A stretch of 64,000 nt of DNA, from contig CAYNEM010000007.1 of the NCBI GenBank assembly GCA_964396265.1, forward strand, positions 73,179 to 137,178, given 5' to 3'. The stretch comes from EA-27 sp964396265. Lineage in GTDB: Archaea; Thermoplasmatota; Thermoplasmata; RBG-16-68-12; EA-27. The notes under the pieces were generated by a model. The model was given only the letters and a program-made list of their open reading frames with translations, was not told the origin of the DNA and made no database searches. The translations under genes and the position numbers were made by a program. The stretch's first letter is position 1, and each line of letters begins with the position of its first letter. Positions 50,071-57,799 of the stretch are shown piece after piece.

Positions 50071-50730
50071 TCATCCGGCCTGCAGTGCGAGAAATGAAAG
50101 ACCAAAGCCCACGAGCAGAACCGCATAGATCGACGCGCCCACGACAATAGCCTTCTTCCACCTCTCACGGGACTCGAATCTCCAGGTCATGACAATAGCG
50201 TACGCCATCGCGGGAACGACAAGCGACGTGCCCGCCATGAACAAGGAGGCCAGCCGCGAGGCCTCGATGAGCGCAGCGAGAGAACTCGGGTCGCTCGGAC
50301 TCGCGCCTCGGATCAGGAAGGCGGCGGCGAACCCGAAGTTCGCCGCAGTAAGCGGGAGAGCCGAAACGACAACAATGAGTATGAAGATGCGAGTGTCTAG
50401 CACCATGTGCTTCAGGCCCGGGAGGTAGATGATTGCCATTCCGAATCCCGCCATCATCCCCGGCACTCCGTAGGCAAGCGCCGCCCACTCAAGCTGGGGG
50501 AGCGGCTTGGCGGCGATCCGGCCGATCAGAAGCATGTACATCGCAACGCCGAAAAGCATGGGGATCGATGCGCTCTGACCCAGAACCATGAACTGACCCC
50601 TGAAACGTCTCTTCGCTTCGGGCGCCATCTGCTCGGTTGCGTGGCCGCGTGAAACCATGATGGCGAGAATCGCCGTGAGGGACCCGAGGGCTGGAAGGCC
50701 CAGGGTGTAGACTAGGATCAGGTCAGCCAC
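50071..50730 (-). CDS. Six-helix membrane protein of unknown family
   Basis: A 219 aa protein with about six hydrophobic helices: LILVYTLGLPALGSLTAILA, SASIPMLFGVAMYMLLIG, YGVPGMMAGFGMAIIYLPGL, FILIVVVSALPLTAANFGFA, LFMAGTSLVVPAMAYAIVM and AIVVGASIYAVLLVGFGLSF. The Gly-rich helices recall proteolipid (c-type) subunits, but I see no conserved carboxylate pattern, so no function is given. Its promoter region is shared with the divergent dinB gene. Confidence 0.65.
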   Translation of the reverse strand: MADLILVYTLGLPALGSLTAILAIMVSRGHATEQMAPEAKRRFRGQFMVLGQSASIPMLFGVAMYMLLIGRIAAKPLPQLEWAALAYGVPGMMAGFGMAIIYLPGLKHMVLDTRIFILIVVVSALPLTAANFGFAAAFLIRGASPSDPSSLAALIEASRLASLFMAGTSLVVPAMAYAIVMTWRFESRERWKKAIVVGASIYAVLLVGFGLSFLALQAG

Positions 50731-50828
50731 GCAAGGCGTATTAGCTTCGGACTATGAAACCATGGTCGAGCGAAAGTAATCGTCCGGCGGCCGTCAGCTT
50801 CTTCCGAGAACGATTGAATGGTCCGCCG

Positions 50829-51929
50829 ATGGCGGCATCGCGCATCGTCTTCCACGTCGACATGGACGCATTCTACGCCTCGTGCGAGTTGAAGGGGCAC
50901 CCGGAGTGGCGGGGGAAACCCGTGATCGTGGGCGCGGATCCGCGAGAAGGCCGGGGCCGCGGCGTCGTCCTCACCGCCACGTACGAAGCGCGGAAGTTCG
51001 GGGTCCGCTCCGGCATGCCGATCTCCCAGGCGTACCGTCAGTGCAAGGACCCGGAAACCGTCTACGTGCCGCCGCACTTCGACCTCTACGTCCGCACGTC
51101 GCGGGAGGCGTTTGAGACCGTGCGGTCGTTCGCGGACGTATTCGAGCCGTGGGGGATCGACGAGGCGTACTTGGACGTCACCGCCAAAGCCGGGTCCTGG
51201 GACCGCGCCCGCGCATTGGCGGCGGAGCTGAAGGCCGCCGTCCGCGAGAGGCACGACCTCGTGTGCTCTGTGGGCGTCGCCCCGAACAAGGCCGTCGCGA
51301 AGATCGCCTCGGACCTCGAGAAGCCCGACGGGCTCACCGTCGTCGAGCCGGACAGGGTCGAAGCCTTCCTCGCGCCGATCCCCGTGAACCGCATCTTCGG
51401 CGTCGGCAAGAAGACGGACGCGCGGCTGGAGACGCTCGGCATCCGGACGATCGCGGACCTGGCGGCGTACCCGAAGGAGGACCTCGAGAAGCTGTTCGGA
51501 TCGTGGGCCGGCCACATGGCGGGCGTCGCCCACGGGATCGACGAATCTCCCGTTCAGCCGTGGACGGGGCCGCCGAAGAGCATCGGGTCCGAGACCACGT
51601 TCGACGAGGACACGCGGGAACCCGAGGTCGTTCACGCGGTCGTGCAGGACCTCATCGGCGAGGTCCACCCGCAGCTGGAGCAGGACGGGCTCGTGTACCG
51701 CACCGTCGGGATCAAGGTGCGCTTCGAGGACTTCGAGACCCACACCGCCGCCAAAAGCCTGCGCATATACACGCGGGAGAAGGAGCCGATCGTCGAGCAG
51801 ACGCGGGCGATGCTCCGAGATTTCCTTGAGGACGGACGGAAGATCCGACTCATCGGCGTGCGTCTCTCGAACCTGCAGTACGGGGAGCCGAATGCCTCCT
51901 CCCTCAGTCGGTTCATAGCTGGGGAATAG
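50829..51929 (+). CDS. dinB: DNA polymerase IV (Y family)
   Basis: A 366 aa translesion polymerase. Catalytic motifs are IVFHVDMDAFYASCELKGHP (Asp and steric-gate Phe/Tyr), SYDEAYLDV-type GIDEAYLDVTAKAGS, and VGVAPNKAVAKIASDLEKP. The thumb helix-hairpin-helix (GVGKKTDARLETLGIRTIAD) and the little-finger domain follow. There is no PIP-box that I can identify with confidence at the C-terminus (SLSRFIAGE). The ATG at 50829 starts MAASRIVFHVD; the longer frame to 50754 is not family-like. Confidence 0.95.
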   Translation: MAASRIVFHVDMDAFYASCELKGHPEWRGKPVIVGADPREGRGRGVVLTATYEARKFGVRSGMPISQAYRQCKDPETVYVPPHFDLYVRTSREAFETVRSFADVFEPWGIDEAYLDVTAKAGSWDRARALAAELKAAVRERHDLVCSVGVAPNKAVAKIASDLEKPDGLTVVEPDRVEAFLAPIPVNRIFGVGKKTDARLETLGIRTIADLAAYPKEDLEKLFGSWAGHMAGVAHGIDESPVQPWTGPPKSIGSETTFDEDTREPEVVHAVVQDLIGEVHPQLEQDGLVYRTVGIKVRFEDFETHTAAKSLRIYTREKEPIVEQTRAMLRDFLEDGRKIRLIGVRLSNLQYGEPNASSLSRFIAGE

Positions 51930-51949
51930 CGCGAGCCCGGACTGACGAC

Positions 51950-52354
51950 CTACCGAGGCAACCGGCCCCGCGCCCATGTCACAAAACGGCGAAGATGGAT
52001 CATCGCCTGTTCCGAATCGCGTCGAGACAGGAGCCGCTCCTCGTATTCCGCCGCGTTCCTCACCTTGAGAAGCTCCGCAAGATGTGAAGCCGCTCTCTCG
52101 ACCTGAGCCTTTTCGATGTCCAGCTGTCGCAGGATCGACACGGCCTCGTCGTGGCCCTGGGCGGCCGATCGTTTCCCCAAGTAGAACACGGCGACGGCAT
52201 CGGCCATCGAGACTCCGGAGTGGATCGCGTTGGACACCGCCGCGTCCCAATCCCCCAACCCCGCCGCCCCCTCGGCAGCCCGCTCGAACTCCTCGGACTT
52301 TCGCACATAATTCGAGTACTTCGCCTTCTCGACGAAACGCGACCTAGGCGGCAC
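51950..52354 (-). CDS. HEPN-domain protein (toxin partner of MNT)
   Basis: A 134 aa helical protein. YSNYVRKSEEFERAAEGAAG begins helix 1, and DAAVSNAIHSGVSMADAVAV is the HEPN helix pair. The usual catalytic R-x4-6-H motif is not evident at the expected site; RNAAEYEER near residues 98-106 is the closest (R-N...Y). The start overlaps the 3' end of the MNT gene by 11 nt. HEPN-MNT pairs act as toxin-antitoxin modules in which MNT AMPylates or otherwise neutralises the HEPN nuclease. Confidence 0.8.
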   Translation of the reverse strand: MPPRSRFVEKAKYSNYVRKSEEFERAAEGAAGLGDWDAAVSNAIHSGVSMADAVAVFYLGKRSAAQGHDEAVSILRQLDIEKAQVERAASHLAELLKVRNAAEYEERLLSRRDSEQAMIHLRRFVTWARGRLPR

Positions 52355-52970
52355 GGGCCCTCACCTCCTGGAGGGTTGCGCCTGCGATCACGCGGCCCTC
52401 TTCAAGCGCAGCTCTCACGAACGGAGCCGCGCGCTTCGACTTCAGTTCGGCCGTCGCAAGGACCTTCGCGTCGAGGGCAAGTCCGTACCGTCGCCCGAGT
52501 TGCGCCCGTAGCCGTGAGACCGCCGCCTCCGTCGCAACGACGTTTCCGGAGACCACCAACAGGTCGACGTCACTGCCTCTCCTGGCGGTCCTCATGGCAC
52601 GACTTCCGAAGAGGATCACGGACACCGCGGTTCCCCCCAGGGACGACCGGATGAGATCGGTGATCTCCCGGGCTTTCGCCCGTTCCGAACCGAAGAGCGT
52701 CGCGAGGATCTCGAACAGGTGGTGATCGCGATTGACGCGGAAGACGTGGGCTCGCCCCAGAACTCGTTCGCGGACGAGTCCTTCCCGCGCGAGGCCCCGG
52801 AGGGCACCGAGGACGGTCGAATGGCTCATGCCGAGAATGCGGGCCATCTCCCGACCGACGAACTCTTTGTCCGGGAGCTCCACGACGAGTCTGGCGACAC
52901 GAATCCGCGCGGTCGAACCCAGAACCACATCGATTCCCGAGGGCGGGGTAATGGTCGGATATTCGTCCAT
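52344..52970 (-). CDS. Winged-helix plus minimal nucleotidyltransferase (MNT) protein
   Basis: A 208 aa protein. The N-terminal ~75 residues are a winged helix (GREMARILGMSHSTVLGALRGL; GLVRERVLGRAHVFRVN). The C-terminal MNT domain has SVILFGSRAMRTARRGSDVD, the GSxAxG/R....SDxDLL motif with both catalytic acids. DNA-binding fused to MNT suggests it regulates its own operon as well as its partner. The ATG at 52970 lies inside a 12-bp palindrome. Confidence 0.88.
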   Translation of the reverse strand: MDEYPTITPPSGIDVVLGSTARIRVARLVVELPDKEFVGREMARILGMSHSTVLGALRGLAREGLVRERVLGRAHVFRVNRDHHLFEILATLFGSERAKAREITDLIRSSLGGTAVSVILFGSRAMRTARRGSDVDLLVVSGNVVATEAAVSRLRAQLGRRYGLALDAKVLATAELKSKRAAPFVRAALEEGRVIAGATLQEVRARAA

Positions 52971-53016
52971 ATGGACAGCTTTTCGACCATATGGACACGT
53001 TTCCGTCCACTTAAAC
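52965..53016 (-). promoter_or_regulatory. Phased operator sites of the MNT-HEPN operon
   Basis: GTCCATATGGAC (52965-52976, perfect palindrome over the start codon) and GACCATATGGAC (52985-52996) are 20 bp apart. A third, degenerate copy starting GTCCAC (53005) is another 20 bp upstream and overlaps the TATA-like TTTAAG (minus strand, about 53010-53015). Sites on one helix face between TATA and the start codon fit autorepression by the winged-helix MNT protein. Confidence 0.65.
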
Positions 53017-53095
53017 CTGTCGGCCATGCGCACGGACGCGAACCACGTCCAGTTCGTCAGGCGGTCCGCGCGAACGGGCCGCGGACGGACGGAGC

Positions 53096-54055
53096 CTACG
53101 AAATCAGCTTCACCCGGAGCGCCTTCGCGACGTTCGTCCACCGGTTCGCGACGGTCGTGAACGGGCTTCCGGCGAACAGGAGCCCGACCGCGCGATTGTC
53201 CTTGTCGACGATCAGTGAGCCGCTGTCGCCGCCGTCGCTGAACTTCCCCCGCGCCCCGGAGACGAGGAATTGGTCCGTGAAGACGAGCGACCCGTTCGAG
53301 TAGCCGACGCGGATCGTGACGTCCGTGGCGGTGACGTGCCCCTCCGTGTACCGCGTCGTCCGCCCCGACTTGCGAACGAACAGGTCAACCTCCGGCTCCG
53401 CGTCGCCTTTCGCGCGACCGATGTTCAGGATCTCCGGTGCGACCTCCTCGCGGACGACGGGGGTCGCAATGGCGGCGTCGACGAGGTTCGCCTCGTCCGT
53501 CTTCAGGGGGACGAACCCGGCCAGTTGGGCGATCGTGTCGCGGTCGGGCCGGCCGCCGTCATACGGTCCCGGCTGGAGGACGTTGTCGCCGACCTTGCCA
53601 CGGTTCTCGTTCGCGAGCACGTGGTTGTTGCTCAGGATGTACATGTCGCTCCCCTCGCGGACGAGGGCGCCGAACGTGCCCGCGGAGATGTCCTTGTGCC
53701 CGACGGAGACGCCCGCGGGCGCGGGGCGCACGCGCCGCTGGTAGATCGGCGGGAACTTCTTCCCAATCTGGAAGATGCCCGTCTCGACGACATCCGTCGG
53801 GATCCCCTCGATCTCGTCCGGGATGCGCTGGTCCTTCGGCACCAGACTGCTGTAGATCTTCCGGCCGACGTACACTTGGAGGGCCTTCTCCTTCGTCGGG
53901 ATCCGGTGCACGACCTTGTTCCCGATGCCCACGCCCTGCACGTTCGGGTTCACGCCCGTCGTCACGCCTTCCGTGGCGATGCCCAGGAAGCACGCCTCGC
54001 ACACGCGCCTTGCGCGCTCCATCAGCGCCGACGCCGCGTTCAGGGCCTCGTTCAC
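53096..54055 (-). CDS. Trypsin-like serine protease with N-terminal GVGIG domain
   Basis: A 319 aa protein without a signal peptide. Residues ~30-100 form a small domain (NVQGVGIGNKVVHRIPTKEK; ALQVYVGRK; IPDEIEGIPTDVVETG). The protease-like domain follows: MYILSNNHVLANENRGK carries the catalytic His, DEANLVDAAIATPV a likely Asp, and FSDGGDSGSLIVDKDNRAVG the GDSG Ser. The intracellular trypsin fold is like that of plant NAL1-type or bacterial uncharacterised proteases. The GTG at 54055 overlaps the small gene upstream, which encodes a related GVGIG domain. Confidence 0.82.
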   Translation of the reverse strand: MNEALNAASALMERARRVCEACFLGIATEGVTTGVNPNVQGVGIGNKVVHRIPTKEKALQVYVGRKIYSSLVPKDQRIPDEIEGIPTDVVETGIFQIGKKFPPIYQRRVRPAPAGVSVGHKDISAGTFGALVREGSDMYILSNNHVLANENRGKVGDNVLQPGPYDGGRPDRDTIAQLAGFVPLKTDEANLVDAAIATPVVREEVAPEILNIGRAKGDAEPEVDLFVRKSGRTTRYTEGHVTATDVTIRVGYSNGSLVFTDQFLVSGARGKFSDGGDSGSLIVDKDNRAVGLLFAGSPFTTVANRWTNVAKALRVKLIS

Positions 54056-54264
54056 AGCTTCCGGACCTCCCCGACCCGGACGAGCTCGACGAAGAACCCG
54101 TCGATCATCGGCGGCACGCGGTCGCGGAGCTGCCGGGTGACCTCCTCGGCGAGCACTTGGATTACGCGGCCGCCGGCCTTTCCCTTCCCGATGCCCACGC
54201 CGATGACGCCCTCGATCTTCATGAGGTCCGTCTCGTGTTTCCGCTTCACGTCCTCGATCGACAT
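54052..54264 (-). CDS. Stand-alone GVGIG domain protein, next to the protease
   Basis: A 70 aa protein (MSIEDVKRKHETDLMKIEGV...). Its core (GVIGVGIGKGKAGGRVIQVL, then VPPMIDGFFVELVRVGEV) parallels the N-terminal domain of the protease encoded directly downstream: the GVGIG turn, the -xQV-V strand and the IP-x-I-x-G-x-x-V-x-V-x-x-G end line up. It may be a duplicated pro-domain that works in trans as chaperone or inhibitor. ATG 54264 is preferred; a GTG at 54285 is also in frame. Confidence 0.7.
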   Translation of the reverse strand: MSIEDVKRKHETDLMKIEGVIGVGIGKGKAGGRVIQVLAEEVTRQLRDRVPPMIDGFFVELVRVGEVRKL

Positions 54265-54362
54265 GGAATCCCCGAGTCTCCACAACGCGGCTGCCGCCTA
54301 AAGGCTTGCCGCCCCATGTCGAGGCGACGGATGGCGCTTTGGCGGGAGTGCCCCGGGATTCC

Positions 54363-55742
54363 CTACGGCGGCGCCCGGATGAACCCGGCCTTCATGAGGT
54401 GCTGCGCCTGCGCCCTCGCGCGGTCGATGATCTCACGGGCCCGCGCGCCGAGTTCCTGGCGGCTCGGCTTGAGTCTGGCAATCCCTTGTTCAATCGCCTT
54501 CATCCCGACCGCGACCGCCTCCCGCGCGAACACGCCCTCCTCGTCCATCGTGGGGACGATGTAGTCGTCCTTGAGCCCGCGGTCCTCCGCGATCTTCGCC
54601 AGCTCTTGCGCCGCCGCGAGGCACATCTCGTCCGTGATCGTCTTCGCACGGACGTCGAGCGTCCCGCGGAAGATCCCGGGGAAGCCGAGGGAATTGTTCA
54701 CCTGGTTGGGGAAGTCCGAGCGGCCGGTCGCGACGATCCGCGCGCCCGCCTCCTTCGCCTCCCACGGCCAGATCTCCGGCACGGGGTTCGCGATCGTGAA
54801 CACGATGGCGTCGTCCGCCATCGATCCGATCCACGCCTTCTGGATCACGCCCGGCCCAGGCCGGCTGGCGGCGATGAGGACGTCCGCGCCCTTGATCGCT
54901 TCCGCGGGCCCGCCCGTGCGGTCCTCGCCGTTCGTGACGCTCGCGAGCACCCACTTGTCGGGGTACGCGCCCTTGAGGTCCGTCCGGCCTGCGTGGAGGA
55001 TCCCCTTGCTGTCCGCCATCACGATGTTCCGCGCCTTCGCGCCCGCGGCGATGAGGATGTGCGCGGTCCGCACGTTCGACGCGCCAGCGCCGACCATCGC
55101 GATCTTGGCGCTCGCCAACGTCTTGCCGACGACCTTGACCGCGTTGATCGCGCCCGCGACGACGATCGTCGCCGTGCCCTGCTGGTCGTCGTGCCACACG
55201 GGGATCTCGAGCGTCTCGCGCAGGCGCGCGAGGATGTCGAAGCACTTGGGCTGCGCGATGTCCTCGAGGTTGATGCCGCCGAACGAGGGCGTGAGGCGCT
55301 GGACGGTCTCGACGATCTCGTTCGCGTCCTTCGTCTTGAGGCAGATCGGGAAGGCGTCGACGCCGCCGAGGAACTTGAAGAGGAGGGACTTGCCCTCCAT
55401 GACCGGCAGGCCCGCCTCCGGCCCGATGTCCCCGAGCCCGAGGACCCGCGACCCGTCCGTCACGATCGCGACGTTGTTCCACTTGTTCGTCAGGCGGTAG
55501 ACCGCCTCCGGCTCCTTGACGATCTCCCGGCAAGGCTCTGCGACTCCCGGCGTGTACCAGATCGCGAAGTCGTCGTGCGTGCGGACGGGCGCCTTCAGGG
55601 AGATCTCGATCTTCCCCTGATAGAACGGGTGCAGCTTCGCGGAGAGTTGCGCGGGCTCGCCGGCCTTCTTGATCCGCGCCGCCGCCTCGTCCTCGACAGG
55701 CGCCGTCTTCTTTTTCGCGCGCCCCTTCGCCTTCGTCGCCAT
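54363..55742 (-). CDS. NAD(P)-dependent malic enzyme (oxaloacetate-decarboxylating)
   Basis: A 459 aa short-form malic enzyme that converts malate to pyruvate and CO2. Motifs are DFAIWYTPGVAEPCREI, NNVAIVTDGSRVLGLGDIGP, SFGGINLEDIAQPKCF, PVWHDDQQGTATIVVAGAIN, and the dinucleotide fold KIAMVGAGASNVRTAHILIA. There is no C-terminal phosphotransacetylase domain. The first ~30 residues (AKGRAKKKTAPVEDEAAAR) are a Lys-rich extension. A TATA element (CTTTTATC) lies about 45 nt upstream of the ATG. Confidence 0.95.
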   Translation of the reverse strand: MATKAKGRAKKKTAPVEDEAAARIKKAGEPAQLSAKLHPFYQGKIEISLKAPVRTHDDFAIWYTPGVAEPCREIVKEPEAVYRLTNKWNNVAIVTDGSRVLGLGDIGPEAGLPVMEGKSLLFKFLGGVDAFPICLKTKDANEIVETVQRLTPSFGGINLEDIAQPKCFDILARLRETLEIPVWHDDQQGTATIVVAGAINAVKVVGKTLASAKIAMVGAGASNVRTAHILIAAGAKARNIVMADSKGILHAGRTDLKGAYPDKWVLASVTNGEDRTGGPAEAIKGADVLIAASRPGPGVIQKAWIGSMADDAIVFTIANPVPEIWPWEAKEAGARIVATGRSDFPNQVNNSLGFPGIFRGTLDVRAKTITDEMCLAAAQELAKIAEDRGLKDDYIVPTMDEEGVFAREAVAVGMKAIEQGIARLKPSRQELGARAREIIDRARAQAQHLMKAGFIRAPP

Positions 55743-55860
55743 CGTCCCTGCTCCCGTTCGGATGACCGCGAAGGATTGGCGGCGTTGATAAAAGGGTTCC
55801 GTCCTTACGGGCGCGCACCGGAAACCTCTTATGGCGTCCGGAGGTTCGCGCGGCGAACGT

Positions 55861-55968
55861 CCCGCCTTGGCTCAGCCTGGTTAGAGCGGGTGACTGTAGT
55901 CGGCTCCCGCCCTCGTGGCGGTGCCCGCTGACATCATCAGGTCCCCGGTTCAAATCCGGGAGGCGGGA
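55861..55968 (+). tRNA. tRNA-Tyr (GTA) with 33-nt intron at 37/38
   Basis: A complete cloverleaf can be drawn. Acceptor CCCGCCT pairs with AGGCGGG (55961-55967), with C1-G72 as is typical of archaeal tRNA-Tyr and discriminator A at 55968. The D stem is GCTC/GAGC, the anticodon stem GGTGA/TCATC (one G-U), the variable loop AGGTC, and the T arm CCCGG-TTCAAAT-CCGGG. The anticodon GTA is at 55896-55898. The intron is 55900-55932, between nucleotides 37 and 38, the canonical archaeal position. CCA is not encoded. A TATA-like CTCTTATGG lies about 30 nt upstream. Confidence 0.95.
55900..55932 (+). other. tRNA-Tyr intron
   Basis: This 33-nt insert starts after G37 and ends before A38. It can form an internal hairpin (CCGCC...GGCGG), as expected for an intron in a bulge-helix-bulge substrate cut by the archaeal splicing endonuclease. 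Confidence 0.85.
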
Positions 55969-56073
55969 CTCCCCTCCTCTGTCCTAGGCCTCGAGGGCGC
56001 GGGAGGGCTCGACGATGGGCCAGACGCTGAGGTTCTTGTTCGAGACGACCATTCAGCCTTCGAGGCGCGTTTG

Positions 56074-56505
56074 GTGAATCGGAGTGGACTAGACTTGTCG
56101 GTTTCCGCTGTTCCCGGAATCGAGAGTGCGCACCAAGTCGTCGGCACGCTCGCGCTGGTCGGGGGTGTTCTGATTCTGGTCAGTCCCGCCATCGGGCTCC
56201 TCTTGTCGATACAGTATTTCGCCCAGTTCGTAAGCGTCTCAGCTATCCTCTCATCCCCTGTCTGGTTGTGTGCCGGAGTTCCCTTGGGAGTCCTCGGAAC
56301 TTTGGCGGTTTGGATGGGCGTCCGGGCCCTTCGTGGTCGCTCGGGGGACGGTCTCGCGCTGTTCTTCATCGGCCTGGTTGCCTTGCCTCCCGTGGTCCTG
56401 TCCCTGGGATGGGTCGGCATTCCGGGGACCCTGCTGCTCATGTTCGCAGGGGCGTTCGACCGCGCGACGGACGCCCGCGAGACCCGGTCCTCGGGATCGG
56501 CCTGA
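56074..56505 (+). CDS. Small four-helix membrane protein
   Basis: A 143 aa protein with about four hydrophobic helices: VVGTLALVGGVLILVSPAIG, FAQFVSVSAILSSPVWLCAG then VPLGVLGTLAVWMGVRALRG, and LALFFIGLVALPPVVLSLGW. No family is recognised. The frame is open back into the tRNA gene, so the start is chosen as the GTG at 56074 (a TTG at 56071 is adjacent); it could be longer. It has no operon partner. Confidence 0.5.
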   Translation: MNRSGLDLSVSAVPGIESAHQVVGTLALVGGVLILVSPAIGLLLSIQYFAQFVSVSAILSSPVWLCAGVPLGVLGTLAVWMGVRALRGRSGDGLALFFIGLVALPPVVLSLGWVGIPGTLLLMFAGAFDRATDARETRSSGSA

Positions 56506-56528
56506 GGTAGGCCCATGGACCGTCACGT

Positions 56529-56936
56529 TCAGCGAGTTTTCTCAGTCGTCTCGGGAGCACGGCGCCCGATCAACTCGATCCAGATGCCGTCGGGGTCGCT
56601 CACGAAGGCGAACTCGTATCTCTCCTCCCGGAACGGATCCACTTCGGGGCGTGCCCCGCGTCCGACGAGTTCACGAAACGTCTCACCGACGTCCTTCACC
56701 CGGAAGGCCAGGTGGTCGAGCTCCTCTCCCCTGCGGTACGACGTGTGGAACTTGCTCTCGGGTGGATACCAATTGAGTTCGAGGCGCTGGTGGGATCCCG
56801 CACTCTTGAGCTCGACCCACAGGCCGCCGTGGCTCATCGCGCCCCTCCGCGTCACGCGCATCCCCATCACTTGGCGGTAGAACCGGATCGAGCGGTCGAG
56901 ATCCCGGACCCGGATCCCGGTGTACATGAATCTCAC
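56529..56936 (-). CDS. Glyoxalase/VOC family protein
   Basis: A 135 aa single VOC module with two beta-alpha-beta-beta-beta repeats. The N-terminal repeat begins MYTGIRVRDLDRSIRFYRQV then MGMRVTRRG, with a metal-ligand Glu in RLELNWYPP. The second repeat begins LDHLAFRVKDVGETFRELVG and ends FVSDPDGIWIELIGR with the conserved DPDG-x-x-IE motif. The pattern H/E..E..H..E is close to lactoylglutathione lyases and methylmalonyl-CoA epimerases. The substrate is not determined. Confidence 0.88.
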   Translation of the reverse strand: MRFMYTGIRVRDLDRSIRFYRQVMGMRVTRRGAMSHGGLWVELKSAGSHQRLELNWYPPESKFHTSYRRGEELDHLAFRVKDVGETFRELVGRGARPEVDPFREERYEFAFVSDPDGIWIELIGRRAPETTEKTR

Positions 56937-57111
56937 GGAGACACCGATGGAGGGGGACGAGATTGTCGTATAAGGTCCTCTCCGAAGCGACTCGCCGGGG
57001 TGTCAATGCCAAATCCGCCGTGCGAGCCTCATCCTTGCGGTGCCGCGTGGGCGAGATTGCGACCTGCTACAAGTACACACTCATATAGTATACGAGTTGA
57101 TACCTCCCTGC

Positions 57112-57390
57112 ATGCGGGACATCATGATGCCGCCAACGCTCGCTCGGAAGGGTCCGACGCTCGACACCCTCCACATGGTCGAGAAGGTGCTGCGCAAGTC
57201 CCACGTACCTGTGAGCCTGAACCGGATCAAGGTGATGCTCCCCCGAAAGGTGGTGCATTCAACCCTCCGGCAGGCCGTTGAACACTACAAGCGACTGGGT
57301 TGCGTCGCGGAAGGTTCGAAGGGCGTCATGTGGGTGCTAAACACCGACCCGGCGTTCTGGAAGGTCGTCGATTCCTGGGAGCGGTTGTAA
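57112..57390 (+). CDS. Winged-helix protein paired with a RelE-like gene
   Basis: A 92 aa protein. DTLHMVEKVLRKSHVPVSLN, RIKVMLPRKVVHSTLRQAVE and HYKRLGCVAEGSKGVMWVLN make a compact winged-helix domain. The ATG at 57112 lies about 28 nt after a TATA-like CATATAGTATAC. A RelE-like gene begins 25 nt after its stop, so it may be an antitoxin or regulator, which is inference from pairing. Confidence 0.65.
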   Translation: MRDIMMPPTLARKGPTLDTLHMVEKVLRKSHVPVSLNRIKVMLPRKVVHSTLRQAVEHYKRLGCVAEGSKGVMWVLNTDPAFWKVVDSWERL

Positions 57391-57415
57391 CCTGGCACCA
57401 CCCCTTGCCGGCGAG

Positions 57416-57730
57416 GTGCGGATCACCAAATCGGCGTCGGCCGCCCGGGCGGGGCTTGACAGAGCACAAAGGCGAAAGCTGGAATGGTGGGTAGGACGAC
57501 TTCGGGCGGACGTTTTCGCGGGGGACCAGATTCCGAAGGCGCGGATCCCGGCAGGGTTGGCGGCTCGGCACGGACTTCCCCCGCCGCTCCGAAACCTCTT
57601 GCGGTTCGAGTTGCCCGGCGGATTCCGGGCCCTCTACACGATCCAGGCTGCGCCCGGCCGTCCGGTCACCGTCCTCGTCCTGGAGGTCCTGTCCCACCGC
57701 CAGTACGATCGCCTTCTCGGGTATGGCTAG
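57416..57730 (+). CDS. RelE/ParE-like toxin-fold protein
   Basis: A 104 aa basic protein. LDRAQRRKLEWWVGRLRADV is the N-terminal helical hairpin, then LRFELPGGFRALYTIQAAPG and VTVLVLEVLSHRQYDRLLGY are the beta sheet and last helix. The G-F-R-x-x-Y...V-x-L-E-V-x-x-H-x-x-Y-x order resembles RelE/ParE proteins. Catalytic residues vary in this family and are not assigned. GTG start at 57416. Confidence 0.65.
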   Translation: MRITKSASAARAGLDRAQRRKLEWWVGRLRADVFAGDQIPKARIPAGLAARHGLPPPLRNLLRFELPGGFRALYTIQAAPGRPVTVLVLEVLSHRQYDRLLGYG

Positions 57731-57799
57731 GTCCTGCAGGACTCCGTTCCTCAGGGAGCGGATACGATTCGGTGCCCCAGTTCATTAACCGCGGGTGCG

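Noticed and set aside
54306..55931. 541 aa open frame on the plus strand opposite the malic enzyme
   Set aside because: It is antisense to a clear malic enzyme. Its composition (long Arg/Leu/Asp/Val runs) is that of a complement of GC-rich coding DNA, and it has no recognisable motif.
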